This document shows positions 45,323-53,471 of a DNA stretch of 64,000 nt, piece after piece. A program made the position numbers and the translations under genes. The notes under the pieces were generated by a model. The model made no database searches. It saw only the letters and a program-made list of their open reading frames with translations, and was not told where the DNA came from. Positions within the stretch are counted from its first letter, which is position 1; each line of letters opens with the position of its first letter. The stretch is from Anaerolineaceae bacterium (GTDB taxonomy: Bacteria; Chloroflexota; Anaerolineae; Aggregatilineales; Phototrophicaceae): assembly GCA_016124855.1 (NCBI GenBank), contig WGMX01000024.1, forward strand, positions 124,001-188,000. The letters are read 5' to 3'.

Positions 45323-46084
45323 CTAATTCTTGTTCGCCAATGCCGTGACAACCTGCGGCAGTATCACGCCGCTTGCCCCATCGAGTTTCAACTCGGCGAT
45401 CCGCGTAATCATGCTGCTATCAGGGTTAACTTCGATCACCACACCGCCGCGACTTCTAACAATTTCTGGCATCTCGGCAGAAGGGGACACCAAACCTGAT
45501 GTGCCGACCACCAACATCACGTCGCTGATTTCGAGCAGCTCTTTGGCCTGTTCAAGCTGGTCAAGGGGCAGCGTTTCCCCGAACCACACCACGTCCGGCC
45601 TCACCGGTTGGCCGCAGTACGGGCAGCGCGGCGGCCCACTGCTTTTGTCCCACGCCAATTGGCTGACATCAACCGGCGTGGGATTGCCCTGACAGTTGGC
45701 GAAGCATTTGTTCTTGGCGATGTTCCCGTGCAGCCGGATGACATTGGTGCTGCCTGCCCGTTCATGCAGATCATCCACATTCTGGGTGATGATTCGCAGC
45801 GTCGGGAAGCGCTCCTGCAATTCCGCCAGCGCGTAATGACCGGCGTTCGGTTCTGCCGGACGCATCAGTTCGCGCCGGTATTCGTAGAAATCCCACACCA
45901 ATTTGGGATCAGCTTTAAAGGCTTGGCGCGTCGCCAACTGTGTCGGATCAAATTGTGACCACAACCCATCCAGTGCATCTCGGAAGGTGGGAATGCCCGA
46001 CTCTTTGCTCACTCCCGCGCCGGTCAGGACGGTAATTTGGCTGGCCTCTAGTAAGTATTTCGCGGCTTTTTGTATAGCAGTCAT
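45323..46084 (-). CDS. cobB: NAD-dependent protein deacylase (sirtuin)
   Basis: NAD-binding motifs are LTGAGVSKESGIPTFRD and ITQNVDDLHERAG, with the catalytic His in IRLHGNI. The zinc ribbon is CFANC and CPYC. VWFGETLP and VVGTSGLV complete the family pattern. Sirtuins remove acyl groups from lysines, releasing nicotinamide. The length of 253 residues is normal. GAGG supports ATG 46084; TTG 46099 is the alternative. Its protein targets are unknown. Confidence 0.94.
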   Translation of the reverse strand: MTAIQKAAKYLLEASQITVLTGAGVSKESGIPTFRDALDGLWSQFDPTQLATRQAFKADPKLVWDFYEYRRELMRPAEPNAGHYALAELQERFPTLRIITQNVDDLHERAGSTNVIRLHGNIAKNKCFANCQGNPTPVDVSQLAWDKSSGPPRCPYCGQPVRPDVVWFGETLPLDQLEQAKELLEISDVMLVVGTSGLVSPSAEMPEIVRSRGGVVIEVNPDSSMITRIAELKLDGASGVILPQVVTALANKN

Positions 46085-46108
46085 TGGACTTTGCCTCAAA
46101 CCAATATT

Positions 46109-46137
46109 CTTGTAGGGAATGGTCTCAGACCGTTCCG
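46109..46137. repeat. Dispersed palindromic repeat, copy 3
   Basis: CTTGTAGGGAATGGTCT is identical to copy 1 over 17 bases, followed by a complementary arm GACCGTTCC. It lies between the NYN and sirtuin genes. Confidence 0.75.
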
Positions 46138-46163
46138 CTTCATCCTAAAAGAGTCGGCTGTCT

Positions 46164-46943
46164 TTATTTTGCAGTCTTTGTGTTTTGTTTGAGTCGAACA
46201 TACGTCACTTCATTGCCTTTTTTGTTATTCCGCACCTCTGTTTCGATAAATTTACTCAGCGTCGGTGCGAGGTATGACAGCCCTTTGATTTTATATGTCC
46301 GTTTATACTCAGGGTCAAGTTTTAAGAGTGATTGTCCCAAAATAGCCAGTTGCGCCCAACCATCAACTTGTGGCGTTTCGGCAAAGGCCTTACGGAATAA
46401 CGCTCTAAACTGTTTGGAGTCCGCCGTCATTTGAGGGGTTGTTTCAGTTGCCACCTCTATTATCGAATGAGATTCACTAACTTTGACAGTCGTTTCTACT
46501 TCAACCGCTGGCTGAAAAATATCGGTGAAAATGAACACATTACATGCTTTGATGAACGCTTCTGGTGCTGTTTTTTTCCCTACCCCAATCACAAACAAAT
46601 TATTTTCACGGATACGGTTCACCAGTGGAGTAAAATCACTGTCACTCGAAACAATGCAGAAACCCTCAATATCACTTTTGTGGAGAAAATCCATGGCTCC
46701 AATGGTCAGAGCAATATCGGTGGCATTTTTCCCTTTGGTATATCCGAACTGCTGCTCCGGGCGCAGCGCATAAGAATGAATCACATCATGCCAACTGTTC
46801 ATGTGCGGCTTAGACCAATCCCCATACACACGTCTGATCATAATGATGCCGTATTTGCTGACCTCATCAATCATCTGTGGTAACAGTTCTGCTTGCGCAT
46901 TATCCCCATCAATCATCAAGGCCAATCGTCGAATTGTTTCCAT
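46164..46943 (-). CDS. NYN-domain putative RNase with OST-HTH/LOTUS domain
   Basis: The NYN domain (about residues 1-140) shows the acidic positions of the PIN-like fold: LALMIDGDNAQAELL, NATDIALTIGAMD and IVSSDSDFTPLVNRI. Four Asp residues are in place, so metal-dependent RNA cleavage is plausible. After a polar linker, residues 165-250 form an OST-HTH (LOTUS) RNA-binding domain: FRALFRKAFAETPQVDGWAQ and LSYLAPTLSKFI. Bacterial NYN-LOTUS pairs are thought to act in RNA decay or defence. CAGGA supports ATG 46943. It diverges from the Uma2-type gene next door. Confidence 0.88.
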   Translation of the reverse strand: METIRRLALMIDGDNAQAELLPQMIDEVSKYGIIMIRRVYGDWSKPHMNSWHDVIHSYALRPEQQFGYTKGKNATDIALTIGAMDFLHKSDIEGFCIVSSDSDFTPLVNRIRENNLFVIGVGKKTAPEAFIKACNVFIFTDIFQPAVEVETTVKVSESHSIIEVATETTPQMTADSKQFRALFRKAFAETPQVDGWAQLAILGQSLLKLDPEYKRTYKIKGLSYLAPTLSKFIETEVRNNKKGNEVTYVRLKQNTKTAK

Positions 46944-47035
46944 AAAATCATCCTGAGTCAAGAAGTTATGATTCTATGATAATCCCATTCAATCTTATTG
47001 ATGTTATAATCCTTCAAAAGCATGAGGTGGGTGTA

Positions 47036-47569
47036 ATGGTACTGCAAACACGACAACCGATTAAAACGGTCGATGAATTTATCGCTTATGCCTCGCTGCC
47101 TGAAAATGCCGACCGGAATTTAGAATTTATTAACGGGAAGGTCGTCGAAAAATTGGGAAGTACCACACAGAACGCCCAAGTACCGCTGCTGCTATCGGCA
47201 GTCGTCGTTACCCATTGTGACACCAACAATATTCCCTGTTTCGTCACAGGCGCAGATGGCGAATACTGCATCGGCGATTGGTGTTTTATTCCCGATTTTG
47301 CCTACAAACAAACACCGGTATCGACCACATTTCCCGACCATGTGCCACCAATTTGGGCAGTTGAAGTGATTTCCGCCAATGAAAATCCGGCTGCCAAACG
47401 CCGCAAATATACGCAAGCGGGTATCCTCCTCTGGGAAGTCTACCCCGACGAGCGCGTGATTGACGTTTACGCCCCCGGTCAATCGCTGGCGACTTATGGT
47501 GTTGGTAGTGGGATTCCTGTTGGCGTTATATCAGGATTAATTGTGAAAGTGTCCAAGCTGTTTCGCTAA
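47036..47569 (+). CDS. Uma2-family (DUF820) restriction-endonuclease-like protein
   Basis: GAGGTGG lies ahead of ATG 47036; the frame start at 46976 is too long. The PD-(D/E)xK-like core is readable: NLEFINGKVVEKLG, then WCFIPDFAYKQ (Asp), IWAVEVISANENPAAKRRK (Glu-x-Val and Lys), then AGILLWEVYPDERVIDVYAPG. These proteins are very abundant in Chloroflexota and Cyanobacteria; no cellular role is proven. They often sit at mobile or variable sites, and the region to the right (47570-48317) looks decayed. Confidence 0.88.
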   Translation: MVLQTRQPIKTVDEFIAYASLPENADRNLEFINGKVVEKLGSTTQNAQVPLLLSAVVVTHCDTNNIPCFVTGADGEYCIGDWCFIPDFAYKQTPVSTTFPDHVPPIWAVEVISANENPAAKRRKYTQAGILLWEVYPDERVIDVYAPGQSLATYGVGSGIPVGVISGLIVKVSKLFR

Positions 47570-48317
47570 TGCTGATGGGTTATTATTCAATAACCTCGTC
47601 TAACAATGACCGTTTCTACCGAGTCGTGATTTGCAAACTGTATTATTCCAATAGCTAACGACTAAAGACGATCGCCTTCAAGGTTTGAATCCCCAAACCT
47701 TCGCTACCAGATTCCAACCACTTCCCAACCCGCTTAACAATCCCACTCCCTCAAAATGGTTAGTGCCGACCTCATCAAACAGTTACAAAATGTTCTTCCA
47801 AAATGTAACCCATTAGCTCTCTATATCGTTTATCATATTTATAGGACTGTACGAGCTTGCCATCGGTAAGCCATTAACATCGCGCATCTTAACATAGAAA
47901 TCCCGCATATATTGAGAGGGTAAATTTTGCCGCTTTCGCCGCCTGTGCTGCATTTTCCGCTTTTAGTTCCCTTGTGTGGCTTATCCTCCGGCAATTCTGG
48001 CACAAAATCAACTTTTGCCATTGCCGAAATTGCTGCCTTTTCTGCCAATGTCAATGCCGCCGCCACTGCCGCCATATCCCTTTAGTATCGGGAGCTGATC
48101 GCTAAAATGCACCGCGAAATTGAAGAATCTGAAGAATTTTACGAATTTTCAGCAGTTCGCTCTCTCAAACCTGCCGTCAAAATGATGTTGTAACAACAAC
48201 ATCAACAACATCAACAGCATCAACTGCAACATTTTCCATTTTGTGAACAACTGTTATCGCCGACGACACAAAACTGCATTTTGTTTTGACTGAAGACTGG
48301 AGACTGATAGCTGGCGA
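47570..48317. other. Gene-poor tract, possibly decayed sequence
   Basis: This 750-base stretch has no confident gene. A minus-strand frame at 47839-48075 (78 codons) begins AAVAAALTLAEKAAISAMA and contains a hydrophilic middle; it has no family match or clear start site. A plus-strand fragment at 48107-48187 reads as a short acidic helix. A run of AACAACATC-like repeats lies at 48190-48230. The mixture of short coding-like bits suggests remnants. Confidence 0.5.
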
Positions 48318-49190
48318 CTACCCTTCGACCGTCTGAATAATCTGCGCGAACTGTGGCATGTGGGACATTTCGTGGCGGGCGAAGTAGGTGGCCTGTGAGA
48401 GAACCGTTTGCTTGCCGAACTCGTCATGCCAACCGGTGCGCCACCAATCACTCGACGGAAGCGCCCGAAGCTGCGAAATCACCTTATGCCGTGAATCGAG
48501 GTAATGTTCCAGCACATCACCGGTTGACATGTTTTGTTGGTCGTTTTGTGCCCAAACCGCTTGGCTCGCCAAGTTGGGATTGTCCTGTGTCAGCATCAGA
48601 TTAACCCGTTCAGCCAGCAAATCCTGCGCGGTCATCAGATGCCATAAGAGTTGGTGCATGTTCCACTCGCTGTGGGCGGGTGCAATCAGCAGTTGGTCAG
48701 GGCTGAGGCCAGCGATTTGTTTTTGAATCGTGGCGGGATTGCTTTCCAGCGCTTTAAGAACTTCATCCGGTGACATCGGCTCGAAGTACCAGATGCCTTT
48801 GAACTCGCGCAGGGCTAAACTGTGGTCGTTGTAACCGGTGAGTTCGGGCGGCTCACCGAGGAATAGCTCGCCGCGCGTCCGGCTGACGTAGACATCAGGA
48901 ATATCGTCATAGGGAATGGTGCTGTCGGCACGAACAGACCGCAAACCTTTGTCAAAGGCTTGGATAATCGCTTCATCGGTTCCGTCCGCCTTGAGCATAT
49001 CCATGATGTTGATGAGCATCGAATCCAGCGCTGCGCCGCGCGGAATGCCCGCCATGTTGGAGGCATTAATTTCCGCCGAAAAAGCCAACGCCCACAGCAG
49101 CTTGGCGAGTCCATAATAACCGCCTGCTTCTAACCCGCGCGCGGCTTGTATCAACTGCACCAACTGGCCGAAATCGGTTGCTGCGCTCAT
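48318..49190 (-). CDS. DinB-like four-helix protein (290 aa)
   Basis: AGGAGG lies close to the ATG. The N-terminal 130 residues are helical and of unknown type (FGQLVQLIQAARGLEAGG, GLAKLLWALAFSAEI). Residues 140-290 read as a DinB/DfsB bundle, with candidate metal ligands His in SEWNMHQLLWHL and the pair in ARHEMSHMPQFAQ. The family includes thiol-dependent transferases of low-molecular-weight thiols such as bacillithiol. The fused N-terminal part is less usual; its role is unknown. It is encoded downstream of the Nudix gene on the same strand. Confidence 0.78.
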   Translation of the reverse strand: MSAATDFGQLVQLIQAARGLEAGGYYGLAKLLWALAFSAEINASNMAGIPRGAALDSMLINIMDMLKADGTDEAIIQAFDKGLRSVRADSTIPYDDIPDVYVSRTRGELFLGEPPELTGYNDHSLALREFKGIWYFEPMSPDEVLKALESNPATIQKQIAGLSPDQLLIAPAHSEWNMHQLLWHLMTAQDLLAERVNLMLTQDNPNLASQAVWAQNDQQNMSTGDVLEHYLDSRHKVISQLRALPSSDWWRTGWHDEFGKQTVLSQATYFARHEMSHMPQFAQIIQTVEG

Positions 49191-49302
49191 GGCTTCCTCC
49201 TATGGATGCTGACTCACTCAACGATAACGACCGCCGCCAATTTATGCAAATAGATGTTTCCTCCCTCGCTTGCGGGGGATGATGTAAGGAGGGGTTGCAT
49301 TT

Positions 49303-49935
49303 TTAACGTGATTTTTCGGTGTCGAGGGTTAGGCGTAGACGGGCTTCAAGCTCGCTCAGCATGAAAGCGGTCGCGCCCCAAACTTTATGTCTACCCACAC
49401 TGTAATAGGTTATCGGGAGCATCATGCCGTTGATGTCCCAATCTTCGGTCAGCTTGATTTGCGGGTCAAGCAGCAGTTGCAGCGGCATGGTAAATACCGT
49501 CTCCACTTCCGCCGGATTAGGGTGATACACAGGCCGTGACGGTAAGGTGGCGACAGTCGGGAAAACCTCAAAATTGCTCGGCGGGATATAAATGTGCGTG
49601 AGCTTGCCGATAATCTCGATACCGTCGCAGATGCCGAGTTCCTCACAGGTTTCGCGCAGGGCTGCCGCTGTAAAGGACTCGTCCTCAGGGTTACGCCGCC
49701 CGCCGGGGAAACTAATCTGCCCACTGTGAGAGCGCAGGGTGCGTGTCCGTTGCGTCAGCACCACGTGTAAGCCATCCGCTTCGGGATACGTTAGCACCAG
49801 TACACCCGCTTGACGTGGCGTTACACCTTCAGCCGGTTTACGTGGTCTGTTGGGAACAGCGAGGTTCGCGTAAGCTGCCGAGGCATCAAAATCTGGCAGT
49901 TGAACAGCTTTTTTCAGGATGTCGAGGGTTATCAT
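49303..49935 (-). CDS. Nudix hydrolase, CoA diphosphatase type
   Basis: The Nudix box is complete: GGRRNPEDESFTAAALRETCEEL with its Gly, Glu-x7 and Arg-Glu-x2-Glu-Glu positions (given here only as a motif spanning about residues 95-117). The preceding LRSHSGQISFPGG is the CoA-pyrophosphatase (NudL/NUDT7) signature, so the likely reaction is cleavage of CoA or acyl-CoA to phosphopantetheine and ADP. The length of 210 residues is typical. It lies 51 bases after the PCMT-like gene and may be read through from that operon. Confidence 0.88.
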   Translation of the reverse strand: MITLDILKKAVQLPDFDASAAYANLAVPNRPRKPAEGVTPRQAGVLVLTYPEADGLHVVLTQRTRTLRSHSGQISFPGGRRNPEDESFTAAALRETCEELGICDGIEIIGKLTHIYIPPSNFEVFPTVATLPSRPVYHPNPAEVETVFTMPLQLLLDPQIKLTEDWDINGMMLPITYYSVGRHKVWGATAFMLSELEARLRLTLDTEKSR

Positions 49936-49986
49936 AGTTGCATGTTAAGGGGGCCGCCACCAGCAATCCCCCTATAATTGAAAGTG

Positions 49987-51174
49987 CTAAATTTCCATCC
50001 AGATACGTAATTCATTATAAGTCCGTTCGTAGACTTTGGTGTTGCTTGGATGGGCTACCGGTTCGGCGGAATTCTTAGGCAGCAGTTGGATGCGAATGCG
50101 GTCTGCGCCGGGCCGATTGCTCTTTTCCCATTGATCCAGTACAGCTTGCAGAGTAAATATCGCGTCAGCACCACCGAAAATCGCGACTTCACCCTTGCCC
50201 TGATAGCGCACGAAGCAGGCGCTGCCGCGTGTGATAAGCGCGAAGCCATCGCCTTCGAGGCCAAAGTCTTTCTGGTTTTCGCCAACGCTGTAGGTCGCAA
50301 AGAAAAAGCCTTCTGGCATATTCAGCGTCAAATAAGGCACAAAGCCGCGCCAATATTCGCTAAAGGTGAGCGAACTACTCAGAAAAGTGGTTTCCGTATC
50401 ATCGGAAAGCAGCGAGAGTAACGCTGCTCCATCAATGAATTCCGCCTCGTTCGACGAAAGTGTCAGGGTCGAACCGCTGACTCGTCGGGTAATGTTCGGG
50501 CCGGAGGCAATTCCGCGCAAAGGCACAAAGCCACAGGGAATATTGTTACGGCTGTAAAGCGAACCGTCCGGTTGGATGACAAACGCCGCGCTGACTTGCA
50601 TACTTTCCAACCAAATTGGAGCGACCAGAATGCCGTCCTGCTTAAGCTGTTTGACCCAGCTTGTCGGAATATCCCAAACGGCGACGGTGGCGATGATGCG
50701 GTCATAGGCCGCGCGCGGCGCATAACCCATTGCCCCGTCAGCGGTGACGATGTTGACCACTGCGCCCAGCCGAGCTTTTTGTAAATTGGAACCGGCTCTT
50801 TCGGCTAAGAGCTTATCCAACTCAACCGAAGTGATATTGCCCTCATCACCGACAATGGTTTGCATAATCGCTGCGTTGTAGCCCGTGCCTGCGCCGATTT
50901 CCAGTACATTATCGCCCTCGCGCAGCCGCAGCTGCCGCAGCATAATTGCCATCATGCTTGGTTGGCTGGATGAACTGAGGACGCTGCCGTCCGTATCCTT
51001 TTTGATAGGAATCGCTTGGTCAGAGTAGGCGACATCCAGCGGCACATCCGGCAGGAAGACGTGACGTGGGACAGCTAAAAACGCTGCTTCGAGGGTTTTG
51101 TCGAGCAGTCCATCCTGCTTCTTTAATTCGGCAACCAGATTCGTACGATACGCTTCGGGCGTATTAAGGACCAT
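49987..51174 (-). CDS. PCMT-like methyltransferase with a C-terminal extension (395 aa)
   Basis: Residues 1-215 match protein-L-isoaspartate O-methyltransferase: AVPRHVFLPDVPLDVAY, the SSSQPSMMAIML loop, SAM motif I VLEIGAGTGYNAA and the later YDRIIATVAVWDIP. PCMT repairs isoaspartyl residues using S-adenosylmethionine. A further 180 residues of predicted strands follow (FSEYWRGFVPYLTLNMPEG, ACFVRYQGKGEVAIFGG). That is nearly double the normal size, as in PCMT-like enzymes that modify other substrates. Its ATG overlaps the end of the 101-residue gene by 11 bases, tying it to the E2/JAB/E1 cassette. It could methylate a component or target of that pathway; this is inference. Confidence 0.85.
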   Translation of the reverse strand: MVLNTPEAYRTNLVAELKKQDGLLDKTLEAAFLAVPRHVFLPDVPLDVAYSDQAIPIKKDTDGSVLSSSSQPSMMAIMLRQLRLREGDNVLEIGAGTGYNAAIMQTIVGDEGNITSVELDKLLAERAGSNLQKARLGAVVNIVTADGAMGYAPRAAYDRIIATVAVWDIPTSWVKQLKQDGILVAPIWLESMQVSAAFVIQPDGSLYSRNNIPCGFVPLRGIASGPNITRRVSGSTLTLSSNEAEFIDGAALLSLLSDDTETTFLSSSLTFSEYWRGFVPYLTLNMPEGFFFATYSVGENQKDFGLEGDGFALITRGSACFVRYQGKGEVAIFGGADAIFTLQAVLDQWEKSNRPGADRIRIQLLPKNSAEPVAHPSNTKVYERTYNELRIWMEI

Positions 51175-51469
51175 ACCATGCCCGCCGCTTCTTCAGGGAA
51201 ACCCCTGCTTCTGCATCCGTTCGGCGTGCCGTTTTTACCCGTCCACGCGCATCAATATGCACCTGACCGGCTTTTTGCAAACGGGCAAATTCCTCGGGCG
51301 TTATCGCTGGTGCGGGTTCGCCGCCTAAACGCTCCAAGCGTTCATCCATGTTGTCATGACTGCCGTTGTTGGTCTCTGGCACGTCAGTAGGTGTTGTATT
51401 TTCGGGCGGCACAGGTGCAGTTCCTTCGACTGGAGTATTGTTATTTTCAGGATTGTTCATCTCGCTCAT
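51164..51469 (-). CDS. Small disordered protein of the E1/E2 cassette (101 aa)
   Basis: Its ATG overlaps the E1 stop (ATGA) and its end overlaps the PCMT-like start by 11 bases, so it is certainly part of the cassette. Residues 1-45 are low complexity, rich in Asn, Pro, Thr and Glu, and look unstructured. Residues 40-101 contain MDERLERLGGEPAPAI, EFARLQKAGQVHIDARGRV and a basic end KKRRAWYGP. It shows no beta-grasp fold and no C-terminal Gly-Gly, so it is not a recognisable ubiquitin-like modifier. It could be a disordered tag, a substrate or an adaptor. I recognise no family. Confidence 0.8.
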   Translation of the reverse strand: MSEMNNPENNNTPVEGTAPVPPENTTPTDVPETNNGSHDNMDERLERLGGEPAPAITPEEFARLQKAGQVHIDARGRVKTARRTDAEAGVSLKKRRAWYGP

Positions 51470-52383
51470 TCTTGTTCTTCCTCCGCGTTTCCTTCCAGCG
51501 TAATGCCGGTCGCGTTCATAAGCGCATCCAGCGAAAGGGATTCGTGAGCCTCGCCGGAAAGATCATTGCGTAATGCGTCGCCACAGACTAAACAGTTTGG
51601 GTCACGTTCAATGTTGACCCATTCGGCTGAGTAGGGCTGGCTGATGTGCCCGCTGAGTATTTCGAGTGCGGTGTTGGCGAGGATGACGGTGTTGGCAGGG
51701 ATGATTTTATAGACATTGGTGCCTGCTAAAAGTTCATTGAGTGCCATATCCGCTTGAGTCGCCGCTACACGGACGACATGCAGCCATAAGCCGGGTTCGG
51801 CTTCGAGTGTTCCATCAGCCCCAATCATACCATAATCGAGTTCTTCACCGGGTGCTAGGTTTGAAACTGCCAAACCTTCACGTAGTTCTGCTGCCCAACA
51901 TGCATAACACGGGCCGTCGTAAGGATGAATCACAACCACATCCCCACCCTCGCCGCGTTCGTAAACACCGGCATAAACCGCCCGTAAATTTCGCTTCAGG
52001 CAGGCTTGATTGAGGATATATTTTGGACCTTCACCATCCACACCCGAGACCAGCAAATCAATAGAATCGAGCACGTCCATATTTTGTTCGATGCGCCCGA
52101 CGCGAACTTCGACTTCGGCATCAGGGTTACGCAGCCGAATCAGTTCGGCAACCACCTCTGCCTTTGGGCGACCAATATAACGAGTGTCCGCCACATGCCG
52201 GACGATGTTGGTGTTCTCAAGAATATCGTCATCGACTAATACAAGTTTGCCAACACCGCTCATTGCCAAACTGAGCGCGACAAAACCGCCGCCTGAACCA
52301 AGGCCAACGACACCCACACGTTTCTTTTTGAGCAGTCCTAGGTTGGTTGCGCCGATAAGCCGTTCCACACGGTCAAAGTTCAT
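51466..52383 (-). CDS. ThiF/MoeB/E1-like adenylating enzyme
   Basis: The protein has 305 residues. The nucleotide loop is VVGLGSGGG (about 25-33); LVLVDDDILENTNIVRHV gives the acidic ribose contact and conserved Asn/Arg; Lys74 and Asp115 (LVSGVDG) complete the adenylation site. Zinc ligands are Cys159/Cys162 (GPCYACW) and Cys264/Cys267 (CLVCG). Apart from Cys128 in NQACLK, no other cysteine exists, so a canonical E1 transthiolation cysteine is not evident. E1-like enzymes adenylate the C-terminus of ubiquitin-like proteins. It overlaps both neighbouring genes by ATGA. The modifier it activates is not identified in this window. Confidence 0.88.
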   Translation of the reverse strand: MNFDRVERLIGATNLGLLKKKRVGVVGLGSGGGFVALSLAMSGVGKLVLVDDDILENTNIVRHVADTRYIGRPKAEVVAELIRLRNPDAEVEVRVGRIEQNMDVLDSIDLLVSGVDGEGPKYILNQACLKRNLRAVYAGVYERGEGGDVVVIHPYDGPCYACWAAELREGLAVSNLAPGEELDYGMIGADGTLEAEPGLWLHVVRVAATQADMALNELLAGTNVYKIIPANTVILANTALEILSGHISQPYSAEWVNIERDPNCLVCGDALRNDLSGEAHESLSLDALMNATGITLEGNAEEEQE

Positions 52384-53462
52384 GATTTTTCCTCTGGCGC
52401 GGGTTCAGATTGAGCAGGTTGGATATGTTTAATCCCCAACGATTCTTCCAGCGCGAAAATATAATCAATCAAGTGGCGGCCTTCCGACCATTTCCAATCA
52501 GCAGGCTCTTGGACTGGCTGCGACTGCTTCCACAGTTCGCCAAATACTTGATAAATATCGTCATCGGGTTTGATGCCCTTAAAGGGCGCAACCCGTGCTT
52601 GAGGAGCATGAGCCGGATAATTGTAAGGTGTAATGATGAGCAGCACCTTATCCGCGCCGACCCGCGCCGTCAGGAAACATACATCCAACGGGGGGGCATT
52701 TCCGGTATCCCACAGCACGAGGGTTGTAAATAAGCCTCCGGTTTCGAGCAGTTCGGACTCGGCTTTAAAACGTGCCTCATTCACCAGATGCCATGGATAA
52801 GGGGCTAAAACGGGCAGTTGGTCGTCAGGATAAACCGAGGGAACAATCGGATAAAAGTCGCGGCTGTGACGGTCGATATACCAGAAATCGACGCGCATCG
52901 CCGTATCATCCCCTTGTGAAACAGCGATGAAGTTACTTCCACTTTCGCTGGTGGCAGTCGCGGGATGACCCAGTGTGACAATCGGCGCGAGTAAGAACTC
53001 CATGCCATTATCAGGGTCATCAATCCAACTTAAAGCAGTCATCAAGTCGCCGCCGCTGGGCTGCACCATAAAGCCGGGCTGCTTGTGCCAGTCCCCCAGA
53101 TAACGGAGCGGTACATCCCATTTTGCTAGCACGGGCTTGCCGGTTGCATCACGCTTTTTCTGACGTTGAATATGCCAGTTTTCTTGTAACCAGTAGATGA
53201 GTTCATCTTGGCGTTCGTCGCCTTGCTGGAAGGTTGCCCATTCCCGTACCACAGCCGTTTCATCGGGGGCAATGGTGTCCAGCACATAAAGAGTATCCAC
53301 ACCGGTTTGCTTACCCCGTACAATCAGGCCGACCATCGCTTCGCCGGTTTCATCCTGCAAAAAGTGTTTAGCCGCCGCCGCCATTTTATCGACAACACGT
53401 TGGGCAATCACGAGGTTTGGTACGCTGCTTCTGCTTTTTTTAAGCCGTCCAATCATGAGCAT
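52380..53462 (-). CDS. JAMM/JAB-like protein with altered metal motif and possible E2/RWD-like C-terminus
   Basis: Residues 20-160 follow the Prok-JAB layout: Glu38 in ETGEAMVGL, then YLGDWHKQPG, Ser136 and Asp139 in QPSGGDL. The usual His-x-His is here His126-Lys-Gln128, so one zinc ligand is replaced by Gln. Deubiquitinase-like cleavage is therefore doubtful. Residues 225-345 have VLLIITPYNYPAHAPQARV, resembling the strand and Pro-x3-Tyr-Pro-x3-Pro turn of E2/RWD folds, with no catalytic Cys after it. The start is ATG 53462 or 53456; the latter has better spacing to AAAGGTG. It lies nine bases after the E2-like gene and overlaps the E1 gene by four. Confidence 0.75.
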   Translation of the reverse strand: MLMIGRLKKSRSSVPNLVIAQRVVDKMAAAAKHFLQDETGEAMVGLIVRGKQTGVDTLYVLDTIAPDETAVVREWATFQQGDERQDELIYWLQENWHIQRQKKRDATGKPVLAKWDVPLRYLGDWHKQPGFMVQPSGGDLMTALSWIDDPDNGMEFLLAPIVTLGHPATATSESGSNFIAVSQGDDTAMRVDFWYIDRHSRDFYPIVPSVYPDDQLPVLAPYPWHLVNEARFKAESELLETGGLFTTLVLWDTGNAPPLDVCFLTARVGADKVLLIITPYNYPAHAPQARVAPFKGIKPDDDIYQVFGELWKQSQPVQEPADWKWSEGRHLIDYIFALEESLGIKHIQPAQSEPAPEEKS

Positions 53463-53471
53463 TCACCTTTG

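Noticed and set aside
47680..47730. tRNA-like T-arm (GGTTTGAATCCCC)
   Set aside because: The loop is eight bases instead of seven and no acceptor, D or anticodon arm could be built.
48190..48230. AACAACATC-type repeats as a CRISPR array
   Set aside because: Units are about nine bases with no spacers; it is simple-sequence DNA.
51164..51469. The 101-residue protein as a ubiquitin-like modifier
   Set aside because: It lacks beta-grasp strands and a Gly-Gly tail; kept only as an unidentified cassette component.
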